Part shown: positions 30,959 through 40,693 of the stretch, piece by piece
Position numbering within the stretch: the first letter of the stretch is position 1
Layout: every line of letters starts with the position of its first letter
Source of the DNA: an uncultured Eubacterium sp.
GTDB taxonomy: Bacteria; Bacillota; Clostridia; Lachnospirales; CAG-274
Length of the DNA: 46,082 bases
Reading direction: 5' to 3'
Assembly: GCA_900551755.1 (NCBI GenBank)
Contig: URXK01000013.1
Coordinates: forward strand, 1 to 46,082
Translations under genes and position numbers: made by a program
The notes under the pieces: generated by a model
The model's input: the letters and a program-made list of their open reading frames with translations, nothing else
Told to the model about the DNA's origin: nothing
Databases searched by the model: none

Positions 30959-32089
30959 TTACTTTTTATCCATTTTGCCCTTTTGAACCACAAAAGTACC
31001 GTCTGAACAATAACTATCTTCAACAGATAATTTGCTCAATATACTATTATCTGTGTTTTTAATGCCCCATTCAAACATCATTAAAGCAAAAGCCTCTGTT
31101 TTTTCGGCTACATTTTTCATATCCTTAATATAATCACAAATACCAGAATGAATATTTTTTATAGTTTCATCGTATGTCAAATCATCATTATATATTGGCA
31201 AACCTTCATCATTAAAAGATATTAACTGACCAAAAGGAGCTTTTAATACAGCCTCAATATAAAGCTGATTTTTAAAGACAATGTTTTCTATTTCATCAAT
31301 TAAATTAACTACACCATAAATACTTTTGCATTTAGCACCTAATTTACTAGGCTTATTGTTAAAATGAGTGCATATATAATAACCGTCTATTTTTTTATTT
31401 AACATTTTAGATAAATAATACTGTATTGTTCCACTATAGCCTACATCAACAACAGCACAATTACTATTAAATTTATTTATATATTTTTTATAATTTTCTC
31501 TCTCTAATTTTGCCCTATTTAATATGTCTTTAATATCTAATTGCTTTGCAACCTTTTCCATATATCTAGGCATTTCAACATAATCATTATCAGAAGTATA
31601 GACACCAAACCTTGAATATAACAAGTTTCCTACACTTCCTTTATAATACTGATTTAAAATTTCTTTTACATCTTTTTCGCTATATATTGCAGATACAGAT
31701 ACTGCTCTCCTTGAAGCAAGGAAATACTTGCCCTTTTCATTATTAGCATAAATATCATAGGCTTTTTTTAGTAACCAGCCCTCTCTTGCTAAAAACCAAA
31801 TCTGTTCATATTTTTCTGTTTTACAATTTAACCACTTTATAAACTCATATATTAATGGTCCAAAAACACAATATCCAAAATCATACTCATTATCAATTAC
31901 ATTACCATTAACTTTTTTATTAATCATTTTAAAGGCTTTAGTGCCTTTGTATTTTTTAGCAATTATATCAAAACTAATATTACAAAAGGAGAGTTTGTAG
32001 CCATTATAAATTCCGTATTTATTAATATAATTAAAAAACTTGCACATTTTTAAAGTATATCTATTGTTAAATACCTTATTTATTAGCAT
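30959..32089 (-). CDS. Stand-alone copy of the third domain of the GT2-HAD fusion (unknown function, glycan operon)
   Basis: A 376-residue soluble protein that lacks glycosyltransferase and HAD motifs. Its core aligns with residues about 610-1000 of the GT2-HAD protein two genes upstream: FGYCVFGPLIYEF with FIGYYALGMHMVA; IWFLAREGWLLKKAYDIY with IYFMARDGYLPMLAYNIF; KYFLASRRAV with EYIYTSRKML; VVDVGYSGTIQ with SFDMGYSGRIQ. The conserved ARDG/AREG, SR and GYSG residues suggest an active or ligand-binding site. I recall this domain behind HAD domains in polysaccharide-cluster proteins (COG5610-like). Its role in glycan synthesis is unknown. Confidence 0.75.
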   Translation of the reverse strand: MLINKVFNNRYTLKMCKFFNYINKYGIYNGYKLSFCNISFDIIAKKYKGTKAFKMINKKVNGNVIDNEYDFGYCVFGPLIYEFIKWLNCKTEKYEQIWFLAREGWLLKKAYDIYANNEKGKYFLASRRAVSVSAIYSEKDVKEILNQYYKGSVGNLLYSRFGVYTSDNDYVEMPRYMEKVAKQLDIKDILNRAKLERENYKKYINKFNSNCAVVDVGYSGTIQYYLSKMLNKKIDGYYICTHFNNKPSKLGAKCKSIYGVVNLIDEIENIVFKNQLYIEAVLKAPFGQLISFNDEGLPIYNDDLTYDETIKNIHSGICDYIKDMKNVAEKTEAFALMMFEWGIKNTDNSILSKLSVEDSYCSDGTFVVQKGKMDKK

Positions 32090-32113
32090 ACAAATCCCTC
32101 CTTTTAATAAAAT

Positions 32114-35100
32114 TTACTTATAATTAAAAATATCCTTCAAATAATCTTTACCAAATATATAATCATATTCTATAAGCCAATATTCCTCATATTGCTTTTT
32201 CTGTTCATCTGTCATTTTATCTACAAAATCACAAAGTCCATCTTTATTTACAAATATGCCTGACGCACAAGCTGGATAAACAGATTGAGTATTTTTTAAA
32301 TAATAAAAATAACTAGGCATAATAGAATTATACTCTGACAATACAGTTGGTAAAAGCTGTGTAACACTTAATGTGCCACAATTTTTATTAACACTTTCGT
32401 AATTACTCCAAGCCATAAATGGTACTCGTCTTTGCTCATAAATATTATGGGCATTAGTATCATTTGTATCTTTGCCAAAACCTGAAAGGTCATAGTCACT
32501 TTCAGCAATAAGTGATGATTGGTCAAGGAGAGTATCTCCTATTTGTCCAGCATTTGACATATGGTCACCAAACATAACAATTACTGTAGGTTCATCAACT
32601 GTTTTAAAATAGTCAATAAGTTCTCCAAGAGCAAGGTCAGCGTAGTGCAAACCGGTTGCCAAGTCCTCAATAGAGCCTCTTGATGTTTCTGTAAAGGCTG
32701 AATCGTCAACATCTACTTTTTTATTACTATCAAGTGTACTTTCCCAATAACCACCGTGATTTTGCATTGATACAGAAAGATTGAACCAAGGAGAATTTGA
32801 CTCAGCTTTATGCTTTTTATATTCTTCAATAATCTTTTCTGTTAATGCGTGGTCAGATATATAGCCTCTCATTCTATCTGCATTTTCATCAAAATCATCT
32901 TCCCACAATGTCTTTTCAAAGCCCAGATATTCATAAGCTGTACTTCTATTATAATTAGTCTTTTCAAATGGGTGAATTGCAAGACTATCATATCCATTAC
33001 TCTTTAAAAAGCTATTAATAGAGTAAAAATCAGGTCGCATACATCTCTGATATGGCATATATTCTGATGGCAAATAAGCAACAGAAAATCCTGTAATTGC
33101 CTCAAATTCAGAATTAACAGTACCACCGTTATATACATTTGTTAATAACTCACCCGTAAGTGAAGTCTTTTGCAAATTTCTATATGTTGGGAATAATTCT
33201 TCTTTAAAACCTAGCTCTTTTACCCTAGTAATATCCCAAAAAGATTCACTCATAAGAACAATTACATTAGGCTTAACACCATTAGTTTCTTGAACAGAAT
33301 TTTTTATCTTATTAGCAATTTCATTCATTGTTGCTTCATTATAATTAGCCGGTTCATCAACAGGGTTAATGTACTGCATACTTTCTGTAAAAGCAAGTAC
33401 AAAACCATTTTCAGAATAAAACTTTTGTGCTTCAAACAAATTAATGCTTGTATTAAATAAAAATGTAAAAGCATATATTGCTAAAAAACCACTTGAAACA
33501 ATAAAAGTAGCCAATCTTACTGGTAATTTTATTTTATCAACATTTACCTTTTTAGTAGCAAATTTAATTAAAATAACAACAACTATAAAAATAACCAACG
33601 CTAATATAAACCCTACAGACGGAGTAAGTTTAAACCTTGATACTACAGAGCCAGCAACAGAAATAAGCATAAAATCCCAAGGCAACAAAGGCACAGCTCT
33701 AAATTGTATTTTGAAATAATTGACAGTCAATAATATCATACTAATTATAGACAATACCCAAAATCCTCTATAATTTTTATTAAATATGGCTGTAATTGCA
33801 ATATTTAATAAAGCAATTATACAAAAACCATTAGCAAATGATGATTGATAATTACACATCCATTCAAACACATCACTAATATTTTCATTTTGCATAAAAG
33901 CAATGAAGAAGTATGTTACAAAGGCTAAAATTATACTTAAATCTAAATATTTTAAATAATTAAACACCTTATAGTATTTATTATTTTTATTTAATAAATA
34001 GCCTAAAACAGTAAATAAGACAAATATTATAGCCAAAACCTTGTATGAACTATATGGATTTATTAACTGGGATACTTTATAGACTTTGCTGCCATTATCC
34101 CATTTACAATTTTTATAGCTATCTACAACAGCAAATGTTTTGCCATCAATAGCAACATTAAAAATACCTGAACCTACCTCCTCTACATAAACTATTTCTA
34201 TTGTTCTCACATTATCAATGTTTGTAGTAAAAGATACTGGCTGAGTTGGGTCATATACATATATTAAATGGTCAACTGTATTGTATTCCCAACCGCCTTG
34301 AAGCTGAATTTTTGTAAAATCATATTCAGCACCATTTACAAGAATATTTCTAATTCGTATATTATTAGCAAGTGCCTTTTGGCTCTTTTGACCTGTTGCT
34401 GTAATAGTTAAATTAACACTATCCTTGTATACATTTTGATATATATAATTTTGAAAAACTGTACACAAAAGCACAAAGGAAACAGCAACAAAAAAGCCAG
34501 TAATTAAGCCAGATTTAAGTCTAAATAAATTGATTTTTGTTTTATTTCTTATAAATTCCTTAAAAGGTATATAACCAAATATTAACATAATAAATAAACC
34601 GATTAAAGCTATGGCTCTAAAAGCGTATAACATATATGTTAAAATTTCAACCTTAGGATAACTAAGATTATATTGCTTATCAATTGTAGTTTCTCCACCG
34701 TTTTCTATAAGGTCAACACTATCAACTAACTTATCATTAATGTATATTTCAGCTTCACCTGAATTTTCACTTGACTCAAAATCAATATCTACAGTTGAGG
34801 CATCTCTCATTTCTATTAATGCTTTAGCATCACTTTCATATTGGCTACATATTAATTTATTATTATCTGTATCTATTTTCCAAGAGCCACTAAGTTGCAT
34901 CTCTCCAAAACTTCTTCTATCCTCACTATCTGTACCCTTGTCTGCAGTAATTCCAGTCACAACTATATCACCATTATTACTATCAGTTGCACATATAGCA
35001 ATTCTAGCTATCTTTGAAGGCATATTACAATTAAGTGCCACAGATAACAAACCAAAAATCAAGGCTAAAGCAAGTCCAACAATACTTATAACACTTTTTT

Positions 35101-35128
35101 TATTGTTACAAAATTTCAAAAAATTCAT
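32114..35128 (-). CDS. LtaS/GacH-like phosphoglycerol transferase (sulfatase superfamily) with a duplicated extracytoplasmic domain
   Basis: A 1004-residue membrane enzyme. A membrane segment (12-34) is followed by an extracytoplasmic beta-rich domain (about 58-155), two membrane segments (160-228), a second domain of the same type (about 260-355), about five more membrane segments (363-565) and an outer sulfatase-fold domain (about 610-1000). Catalytic residues match LtaS: Glu628 in LMSESFWD, Thr670 in NGGTVNSEFE, Asp855 and His856 in MFGDHMS. LtaS makes lipoteichoic acid; the related GacH/SccH add glycerol phosphate to streptococcal rhamnan. In a glycan export operon the GacH-like role is more likely. 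Confidence 0.85.
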   Translation of the reverse strand: MNFLKFCNNKKSVISIVGLALALIFGLLSVALNCNMPSKIARIAICATDSNNGDIVVTGITADKGTDSEDRRSFGEMQLSGSWKIDTDNNKLICSQYESDAKALIEMRDASTVDIDFESSENSGEAEIYINDKLVDSVDLIENGGETTIDKQYNLSYPKVEILTYMLYAFRAIALIGLFIMLIFGYIPFKEFIRNKTKINLFRLKSGLITGFFVAVSFVLLCTVFQNYIYQNVYKDSVNLTITATGQKSQKALANNIRIRNILVNGAEYDFTKIQLQGGWEYNTVDHLIYVYDPTQPVSFTTNIDNVRTIEIVYVEEVGSGIFNVAIDGKTFAVVDSYKNCKWDNGSKVYKVSQLINPYSSYKVLAIIFVLFTVLGYLLNKNNKYYKVFNYLKYLDLSIILAFVTYFFIAFMQNENISDVFEWMCNYQSSFANGFCIIALLNIAITAIFNKNYRGFWVLSIISMILLTVNYFKIQFRAVPLLPWDFMLISVAGSVVSRFKLTPSVGFILALVIFIVVVILIKFATKKVNVDKIKLPVRLATFIVSSGFLAIYAFTFLFNTSINLFEAQKFYSENGFVLAFTESMQYINPVDEPANYNEATMNEIANKIKNSVQETNGVKPNVIVLMSESFWDITRVKELGFKEELFPTYRNLQKTSLTGELLTNVYNGGTVNSEFEAITGFSVAYLPSEYMPYQRCMRPDFYSINSFLKSNGYDSLAIHPFEKTNYNRSTAYEYLGFEKTLWEDDFDENADRMRGYISDHALTEKIIEEYKKHKAESNSPWFNLSVSMQNHGGYWESTLDSNKKVDVDDSAFTETSRGSIEDLATGLHYADLALGELIDYFKTVDEPTVIVMFGDHMSNAGQIGDTLLDQSSLIAESDYDLSGFGKDTNDTNAHNIYEQRRVPFMAWSNYESVNKNCGTLSVTQLLPTVLSEYNSIMPSYFYYLKNTQSVYPACASGIFVNKDGLCDFVDKMTDEQKKQYEEYWLIEYDYIFGKDYLKDIFNYK

Positions 35129-35156
35129 TTTAAATACAACATCTCCAAATTAAAAT

Positions 35157-38100
35157 TTATTTATCTTTAGGCATTCCAAATATAATATGCTTAATTTTAA
35201 CTAAGGTCCTTAAAACCTTTGGATTTCTATTAAGTATATCTATCATATATAATTTGAAAAGCTCTGGGTCAAATATAATATAAGCAAAAGCTCTTACTAA
35301 TCTGTTATGTCCTGCTACAACAGTTTCAAGCATATCCCTTTTTGTTACTGCATTTTTTGCTCCCTCACTTACAGGGAGAGTAACTAAGTAGTTTTTAATA
35401 AACTCGTATATATTAATATTATCCTTTGAACCATAAACTAAATCTTCAAAATATGATGCCTTAAAAATTTGTCTGTCAAAATCTTTTCCACATCTTAAAT
35501 AGCCTTCAAACACCATTGATGCCTCATAAGGCTTAAAGTCAATATAATCAAAATATTCAATGAATAGGTTTTTAAAATCCTTCACAAAATCTATAGCACC
35601 TTGTTGAATTTGATTTACAACAAAGCTATCTTGATAAAGTTTTTCTATTCCGTCAAATATTAAATTTATATTTTCATCAATGCCTATGCAAGATGAAGAA
35701 CTATCTGACAATATATGCTCTCTTATAAGTCCAGACATATATGGGTAAAAATCATAAAATGTTTTGATTTTATAGTTACCTTTTCTCTTCATATTTGAAT
35801 AACGCTTTGAATCACTATGAACAAATAAAGCGTCTATACCCTTGCCACAAGCTCTTGACACAGCAGTCTGTATTCTTCCGCTATATCCCATATCAAAGGA
35901 CGCATTGTTACCCTTAGCCAATGGTGCATAATATTTTTTACATCTTTCAATAGCTTCATTATGCTTAGAGCTATCATACAAGTTATTAACAAAAAATGTA
36001 ATAAAGTTATTAAATTCATTTTCATCTGTAAAGGTTTTATTAACATCAAAATCAAGTGTATTAGCATTATAGTCTTTACAGCAAAAACTTAACAATTCTA
36101 ATATAGTAGCAGGTGTATGATTTCTGTATTCAACAGGTAAATCAAAGAAATCCTCTTTGCTTTCAATCATTAAAGGCAAAAGCATTTTTCTTGATGTATA
36201 AATATATTCACCCTTTGGATTTTCATTGTTTCTAAAAATATTATAAGCAAGCATAGGAAGATAGCCGTCCCTAGCCATAAAATATATATTGTCATATTCT
36301 GCACTATTGTCACATATCCATTTAGACAAAGCAACCATATGCATACCTAAGGCATAATATCCAATAAAATAAGGCGAACCATTAAAATCTGACTCATCAT
36401 TAAAACTTCTATAAGGATTGTCAAAATAATATCCTGCTACAAGAGCAAGCATACAACGATAGCCTAAACTATCCTTAAACTTTGACGGGTTGCACATAAT
36501 TCCACAAACAGTTTCGCCAATGTTATGGCAAAGATTTGTATTGATACCATTAATCTTGTTTTCAAAAACTTCCTTGGCCTTAGGGAAAAATATAGTGCTA
36601 ATGCCAAGACTCTTAGGTCTTTCAATATCATTTATCCAAGTATCTCCAATATGGAGTATATCACTGGCTTTAGCACCTAAATCCTTAATTACTGCTTTAA
36701 AAATATCACCATTTGCTTTTGTTTTTCTCAAAACAGATGAAATATATAATTTCTTGTAGCCACTATAACCAGCCTTATCAAGTATGGCTCTTATTGTAGC
36801 TTCATCAAGGTACATATCTGATGTTAATATAACTTCTTTTCCAGAAAGTTTAGCTACATCAAAAAGTTCAAAAGCTGATTTTCTTCTTCTTGAAAATTTA
36901 ATTTCCAATTTCTTTTCTTCAGACTCCATTGTTTTAGCCACATCTAAAGGAATGTTATAATACTCTGATAAAGTATCGTATATTTCATCAATATTAACAT
37001 CTTGATATTCAGGGTGGCTATTGCCAAACTTCATTCGACAAACTCTTTCTGCACCAATTCTCAATTTATCAAAACTAATATTAGATTTATAAACTTCTTC
37101 AAATTTTTTGTTCATTAATAAGAAAATATCTTCTGGATTATAGACATATCTCATTATAAGAGTGTCAAAAATATCAAAACTTACATATTTACACTTGCTC
37201 TTTGCAATTGTATCCTTAATACTTTCTAAACCGCCATTCCACTTGCTACTCATTGAAGCAAAAAAATGATAATCTCTATTTGTATGTTCCTTAAAATCGC
37301 CAATAAAATCTCTCATTATTTCATCAGCAGCCTTAAGCTCATCACCCTTAAATGTGTTATCAGCCAACTCTTGCCACATTCGTGCATAATATTTCTTAGT
37401 TTCATTGAAACTATTTACTATATAACTATCAGCACCTACTTCATCAAAATACTCATTGACAAAATCAAAAACCCTTTTTATGTCACTCATATTTTTAGTA
37501 AAACGCTTAAGAGTAGTTTTTGCAGCATTTGTTGAAGCTCCTTCATTTTCACAATAAAAATAGCCATCATTTTCAACAGTTGCCACAGATTTTGCATTAT
37601 AAAAAAGTAAAGATGAAAATGCTATATCTTCAGTCATAATTAAGTGGGTATCAATTTTTTTGTAGTATGGAAAGCACTTGTCCCACAAATCTTTCTTATA
37701 TATTTTATTCCAGACAGTATGCCAAGAAAAGCAAAGGCCTTTTTGACCAAAGTATGCCTTTCTCACATTTTCGCCCTCTATTTTATCAAACAAAAAGCAC
37801 TCATCGTGTAGATTTCTTACAGAATCAATATTACTTACATTTTTAAATATTGTTTTGCCTATAGATATTTCGGCATTTTTTTCCTCTGCACATTTAATCA
37901 ATGTATTGTAAAAGTCCAATGTTGCATAGTCATCACTATCCATAAAAGCAATATATTCGCCCTTTGCCTTTTCTGCACCAGCCATTCTAGCTCTAAATAG
38001 TCCCCTATTTTTATCATAAGTAACATACTTAATTCTGCTATCTTGTTCCTGATATTTTTTGATTATTTCTTCTGCATTTCCAGGGGAGCAGTCATTTACA

Positions 38101-38207
38101 AATATAAATTCTATATTCTTATAAGTTTGATTTATAAGACTGTCTATACATCGTGGCAAATATTGCTCAGTATTATATACTGGAATAACCACCGATAATT
38201 TACACAT
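35157..38207 (-). CDS. Three-domain protein: GT2 glycosyltransferase, HAD phosphatase and a COG5610-like C-terminal domain
   Basis: A 1016-residue cytosolic fusion. Residues 1-240 are a GT2 domain (SVVIPVYNTEQYLPRCIDSL, FMDSDDY at 88-94). Residues 338-545 are a HAD domain with Asp345 in FDIFDTL, TSDMYL at 462-467, the lysine in RKTKANGD and GDTWINDIE at 521-529. Residues about 575-1016 carry the ARDGY (645-649), TSRKM and DMGYSGRIQ motifs shared with the stand-alone 376-residue protein. A phosphatase fused to a glycosyltransferase suggests processing of a phospho-sugar, phosphoglycan or lipid-linked product on the growing chain; this is inference. Gaps to neighbours are 10 and 28 bases. Confidence 0.85.
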   Translation of the reverse strand: MCKLSVVIPVYNTEQYLPRCIDSLINQTYKNIEFIFVNDCSPGNAEEIIKKYQEQDSRIKYVTYDKNRGLFRARMAGAEKAKGEYIAFMDSDDYATLDFYNTLIKCAEEKNAEISIGKTIFKNVSNIDSVRNLHDECFLFDKIEGENVRKAYFGQKGLCFSWHTVWNKIYKKDLWDKCFPYYKKIDTHLIMTEDIAFSSLLFYNAKSVATVENDGYFYCENEGASTNAAKTTLKRFTKNMSDIKRVFDFVNEYFDEVGADSYIVNSFNETKKYYARMWQELADNTFKGDELKAADEIMRDFIGDFKEHTNRDYHFFASMSSKWNGGLESIKDTIAKSKCKYVSFDIFDTLIMRYVYNPEDIFLLMNKKFEEVYKSNISFDKLRIGAERVCRMKFGNSHPEYQDVNIDEIYDTLSEYYNIPLDVAKTMESEEKKLEIKFSRRRKSAFELFDVAKLSGKEVILTSDMYLDEATIRAILDKAGYSGYKKLYISSVLRKTKANGDIFKAVIKDLGAKASDILHIGDTWINDIERPKSLGISTIFFPKAKEVFENKINGINTNLCHNIGETVCGIMCNPSKFKDSLGYRCMLALVAGYYFDNPYRSFNDESDFNGSPYFIGYYALGMHMVALSKWICDNSAEYDNIYFMARDGYLPMLAYNIFRNNENPKGEYIYTSRKMLLPLMIESKEDFFDLPVEYRNHTPATILELLSFCCKDYNANTLDFDVNKTFTDENEFNNFITFFVNNLYDSSKHNEAIERCKKYYAPLAKGNNASFDMGYSGRIQTAVSRACGKGIDALFVHSDSKRYSNMKRKGNYKIKTFYDFYPYMSGLIREHILSDSSSSCIGIDENINLIFDGIEKLYQDSFVVNQIQQGAIDFVKDFKNLFIEYFDYIDFKPYEASMVFEGYLRCGKDFDRQIFKASYFEDLVYGSKDNINIYEFIKNYLVTLPVSEGAKNAVTKRDMLETVVAGHNRLVRAFAYIIFDPELFKLYMIDILNRNPKVLRTLVKIKHIIFGMPKDK

Positions 38208-38217
38208 ACAATTTCAC

Positions 38218-39414
38218 CTACTTTATAATTTTTCTTTTTATCTGCCCAAGTTTATAATTAATTGTACTATAATATGCCTGTTCAAAAGCATTCTTTTGTT
38301 GAGTAATTTGATTATTTAAACTTGTAAGTTCATTTATACTGTTAGTAAGTTTTTCTATTTCTTCTTTTAATTTATTTTCATTGGACTCAAGTTCAGTAAT
38401 ATAATTGTCTTTGCCCTTAATAGTTTCGCCATAATCCTGCTTTATTGTTTCAATTTGCTGTTCATAAGCAGATTTAATATTTACCTTTTCACTATCAAAA
38501 GAATTTATAATTTCAGACTTTTCATTTTTCCAATTATTATTTAATTCTTTTATAGTTGCATCATTTTGTAACTTAAGTTCTTCAGCATATTTATCCTTAG
38601 CTTGTACATTTTCCTTATAAGCCTCTAAATGAGAATTAAGTATTTTTTTCTGTTCAAGCAAATCATCAATATACATTTGCTTATCTTTAATTTCAAAATA
38701 ATTCTTTCTTAATCTATCCTTATATTCAACATCAAGAGCATTATTAACTCTCTGATATTTATCCATATTGACAGCCTTTTTAAAATCCTCATACTTATTT
38801 TTGCTAAGGAAAATAAGTCCAAGACCCCAGCTAAAGTCAAATTTAACAGTATACTTAAATTTTTTCTTAAGTTCTTTCCAATACTTGTAAGAACCCATAA
38901 CATCGCCTAAAACAATATCACTACTAACATCGTGGAGCATTATTATGCCATCATCTTTTACTTTAGGAAACCAAGTTTCAAAGTCGCCTTTAACATCATC
39001 ATAATGGTGAGAGCCATCAATATGCAATACATCAATAGACTTGTCCTCAAATTTTTCAACAGCCTCATTAAATGTCATTCTTAACATATTTATATTTTGA
39101 TTGTTATAAAACTTTTCAACAGTTTGAGAGAATATTGTATATACATCATTATTATACTTTTTTGTAAAATCATCGCCTTGCCAAGTATCAACAAAATACA
39201 TTTTTGTATCAAGGTTAAAATCCTTAACTGCTTGAGCAAAAGTAAAAGCTGAACAGCCGTAATGGCTACCAAGTTCAACAACCGTATTAGGCTCAAAAGC
39301 CTCCACAAAATCATATACAAATAATCTATGTCCTGACCAAGGTGCAAATGTAAGCAAGTCGTAATTTAATTCATCACACTCAAATTTTGGAGTATTGTAT
39401 TTCCATTCTTTCAT
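38218..39414 (-). CDS. SAM-dependent methyltransferase with long C-terminal coiled coil (WbdD-like chain-length ruler candidate)
   Basis: A 398-residue protein. Residues 1-215 form a class I methyltransferase: SAM motif VVELGSHYGCSA (46-57), VDTWQGDD, and LHIDGSHHYDDVKGDFETW with LHDVSSD as the metal/acceptor region, like sugar O-methyltransferases. Residues about 228-385 are heptad-rich coiled coil. It lies between an ABC exporter with a glycan-recognition-like domain and the glycosyltransferases. This mirrors E. coli O8/O9a WbdD, which methylates the non-reducing end to stop growth and uses a coiled coil as a ruler, although no kinase domain is present here. The ruler role is inferred. Confidence 0.8.
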   Translation of the reverse strand: MKEWKYNTPKFECDELNYDLLTFAPWSGHRLFVYDFVEAFEPNTVVELGSHYGCSAFTFAQAVKDFNLDTKMYFVDTWQGDDFTKKYNNDVYTIFSQTVEKFYNNQNINMLRMTFNEAVEKFEDKSIDVLHIDGSHHYDDVKGDFETWFPKVKDDGIIMLHDVSSDIVLGDVMGSYKYWKELKKKFKYTVKFDFSWGLGLIFLSKNKYEDFKKAVNMDKYQRVNNALDVEYKDRLRKNYFEIKDKQMYIDDLLEQKKILNSHLEAYKENVQAKDKYAEELKLQNDATIKELNNNWKNEKSEIINSFDSEKVNIKSAYEQQIETIKQDYGETIKGKDNYITELESNENKLKEEIEKLTNSINELTSLNNQITQQKNAFEQAYYSTINYKLGQIKRKIIK

Positions 39415-39427
39415 ATATTTCCCTCCC

Positions 39428-40681
39428 TTAATCTATTTTACTTATATCAAACTCTTTCATATTATTATTAAAAATACCAAATATAGTTTTGCCGTGAGTT
39501 GTTGCTGTTATATGAATTGCATTATTAATCCAACATTCCTCAACTTGATTAAGAACCTCTGTTCCATTACCTATGCCTAATGTAACAAAATAGTCTCCTT
39601 CCCTTATTTCAGGCCATTCAAATGTAAAATTAATAACATTTCTGCCTTTTTTAATCACACTTTGTTCAACTGGTGATGTAAGAGAAGTTTCTCCAAAAAC
39701 TTCATTGCCGTATTTATCCCTTATTTGATACCCAATTATAGGGCTGTCTATATCAATATAAGAATTAATAACCAAAGAAACCTTAAATTCATCATCTTTC
39801 TGACAAACCTCTGAAAAAGGTTCGTTGTCTATAGAATAAAAATATTTTTCTATAACAACATCCATTTTTCCACTGTATGAATTTTCATTAGGTGATTTAT
39901 ACATTTCAAAATTATTGTCATTTAATTCTGCTGATTTTTTTTCAGTTCTCAATGCACCTTGTTTCAATTTAAAATACTTAGCTATAGCCTCATTAGGTTC
40001 ACCGTCAAACACCTTTTGACCAGCAGACATAACAATAATTCTCTCACAAAATTTAGTCATAGCATTTAAGTCGTGAGATACAATAAGCACTGTTGATTTA
40101 CCAGCTAATTCCTTTATCTTTTTGTAGCACTTTTGCTGAAAGAAAACATCACCAACACTTAAGGCCTCATCTATAACCAATATATCTGGCTCAACATTAA
40201 TAGCTACAGCAAAAGCAAGTCTAACAAACATACCACTTGAATAAGTTTTTACTGGCTGATAAACAAAATCACCAATATCAGCAAATGATAAAATATCGTC
40301 TAGCTTTTTGTCAACTTCTTCCCTTGAAAAGCCCATCATAGTACCATTCAAGTAAATATTTTCAATTCCTGTGTACTCCATATTAAAGCCAGCACCTAAT
40401 TCAAGCAAGGCAGATATTTTTCCCTTAACATCAATAGTACCACCACTAGGAGTAAGAACGCCTGTTATTATTTTAAGAAGTGTTGACTTGCCTGCACCAT
40501 TTATGCCAATAATACCAACAGTTTCACCTCTATTAATATCAAAGCTCAAATTATTAAGTGCATAATACTCCTTATGATAACTTTTGTGAAAAATATTTAA
40601 ACTTTCCTTAAGTCTATCAATAGGCTTATCATATAATCTATAAACCTTACTTAAGTCCCTTACACTTATTACATTATCCAT
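39428..40681 (-). CDS. Wzt-type polysaccharide ABC exporter ATPase with C-terminal glycan-recognition-like domain
   Basis: A 417-residue ATPase. The nucleotide-binding domain (1-240) has Walker A GINGAGKST (59-67), signature YSSGM (146-150), Walker B ILVIDEALS and the switch His in SHDLNAM. Residues about 265-417 form a separate beta-sandwich region like the Wzt C-terminal domain (VIEKYFYSIDNEPF ... YQIRDKYGNEVFG ... EGDYFVTLGIGNG), which in E. coli O9a binds the capped end of the glycan before export. It is 12 bases downstream of the permease gene. Confidence 0.92.
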   Translation of the reverse strand: MDNVISVRDLSKVYRLYDKPIDRLKESLNIFHKSYHKEYYALNNLSFDINRGETVGIIGINGAGKSTLLKIITGVLTPSGGTIDVKGKISALLELGAGFNMEYTGIENIYLNGTMMGFSREEVDKKLDDILSFADIGDFVYQPVKTYSSGMFVRLAFAVAINVEPDILVIDEALSVGDVFFQQKCYKKIKELAGKSTVLIVSHDLNAMTKFCERIIVMSAGQKVFDGEPNEAIAKYFKLKQGALRTEKKSAELNDNNFEMYKSPNENSYSGKMDVVIEKYFYSIDNEPFSEVCQKDDEFKVSLVINSYIDIDSPIIGYQIRDKYGNEVFGETSLTSPVEQSVIKKGRNVINFTFEWPEIREGDYFVTLGIGNGTEVLNQVEECWINNAIHITATTHGKTIFGIFNNNMKEFDISKID

Positions 40682-40693
40682 ATTACTTTCTCC

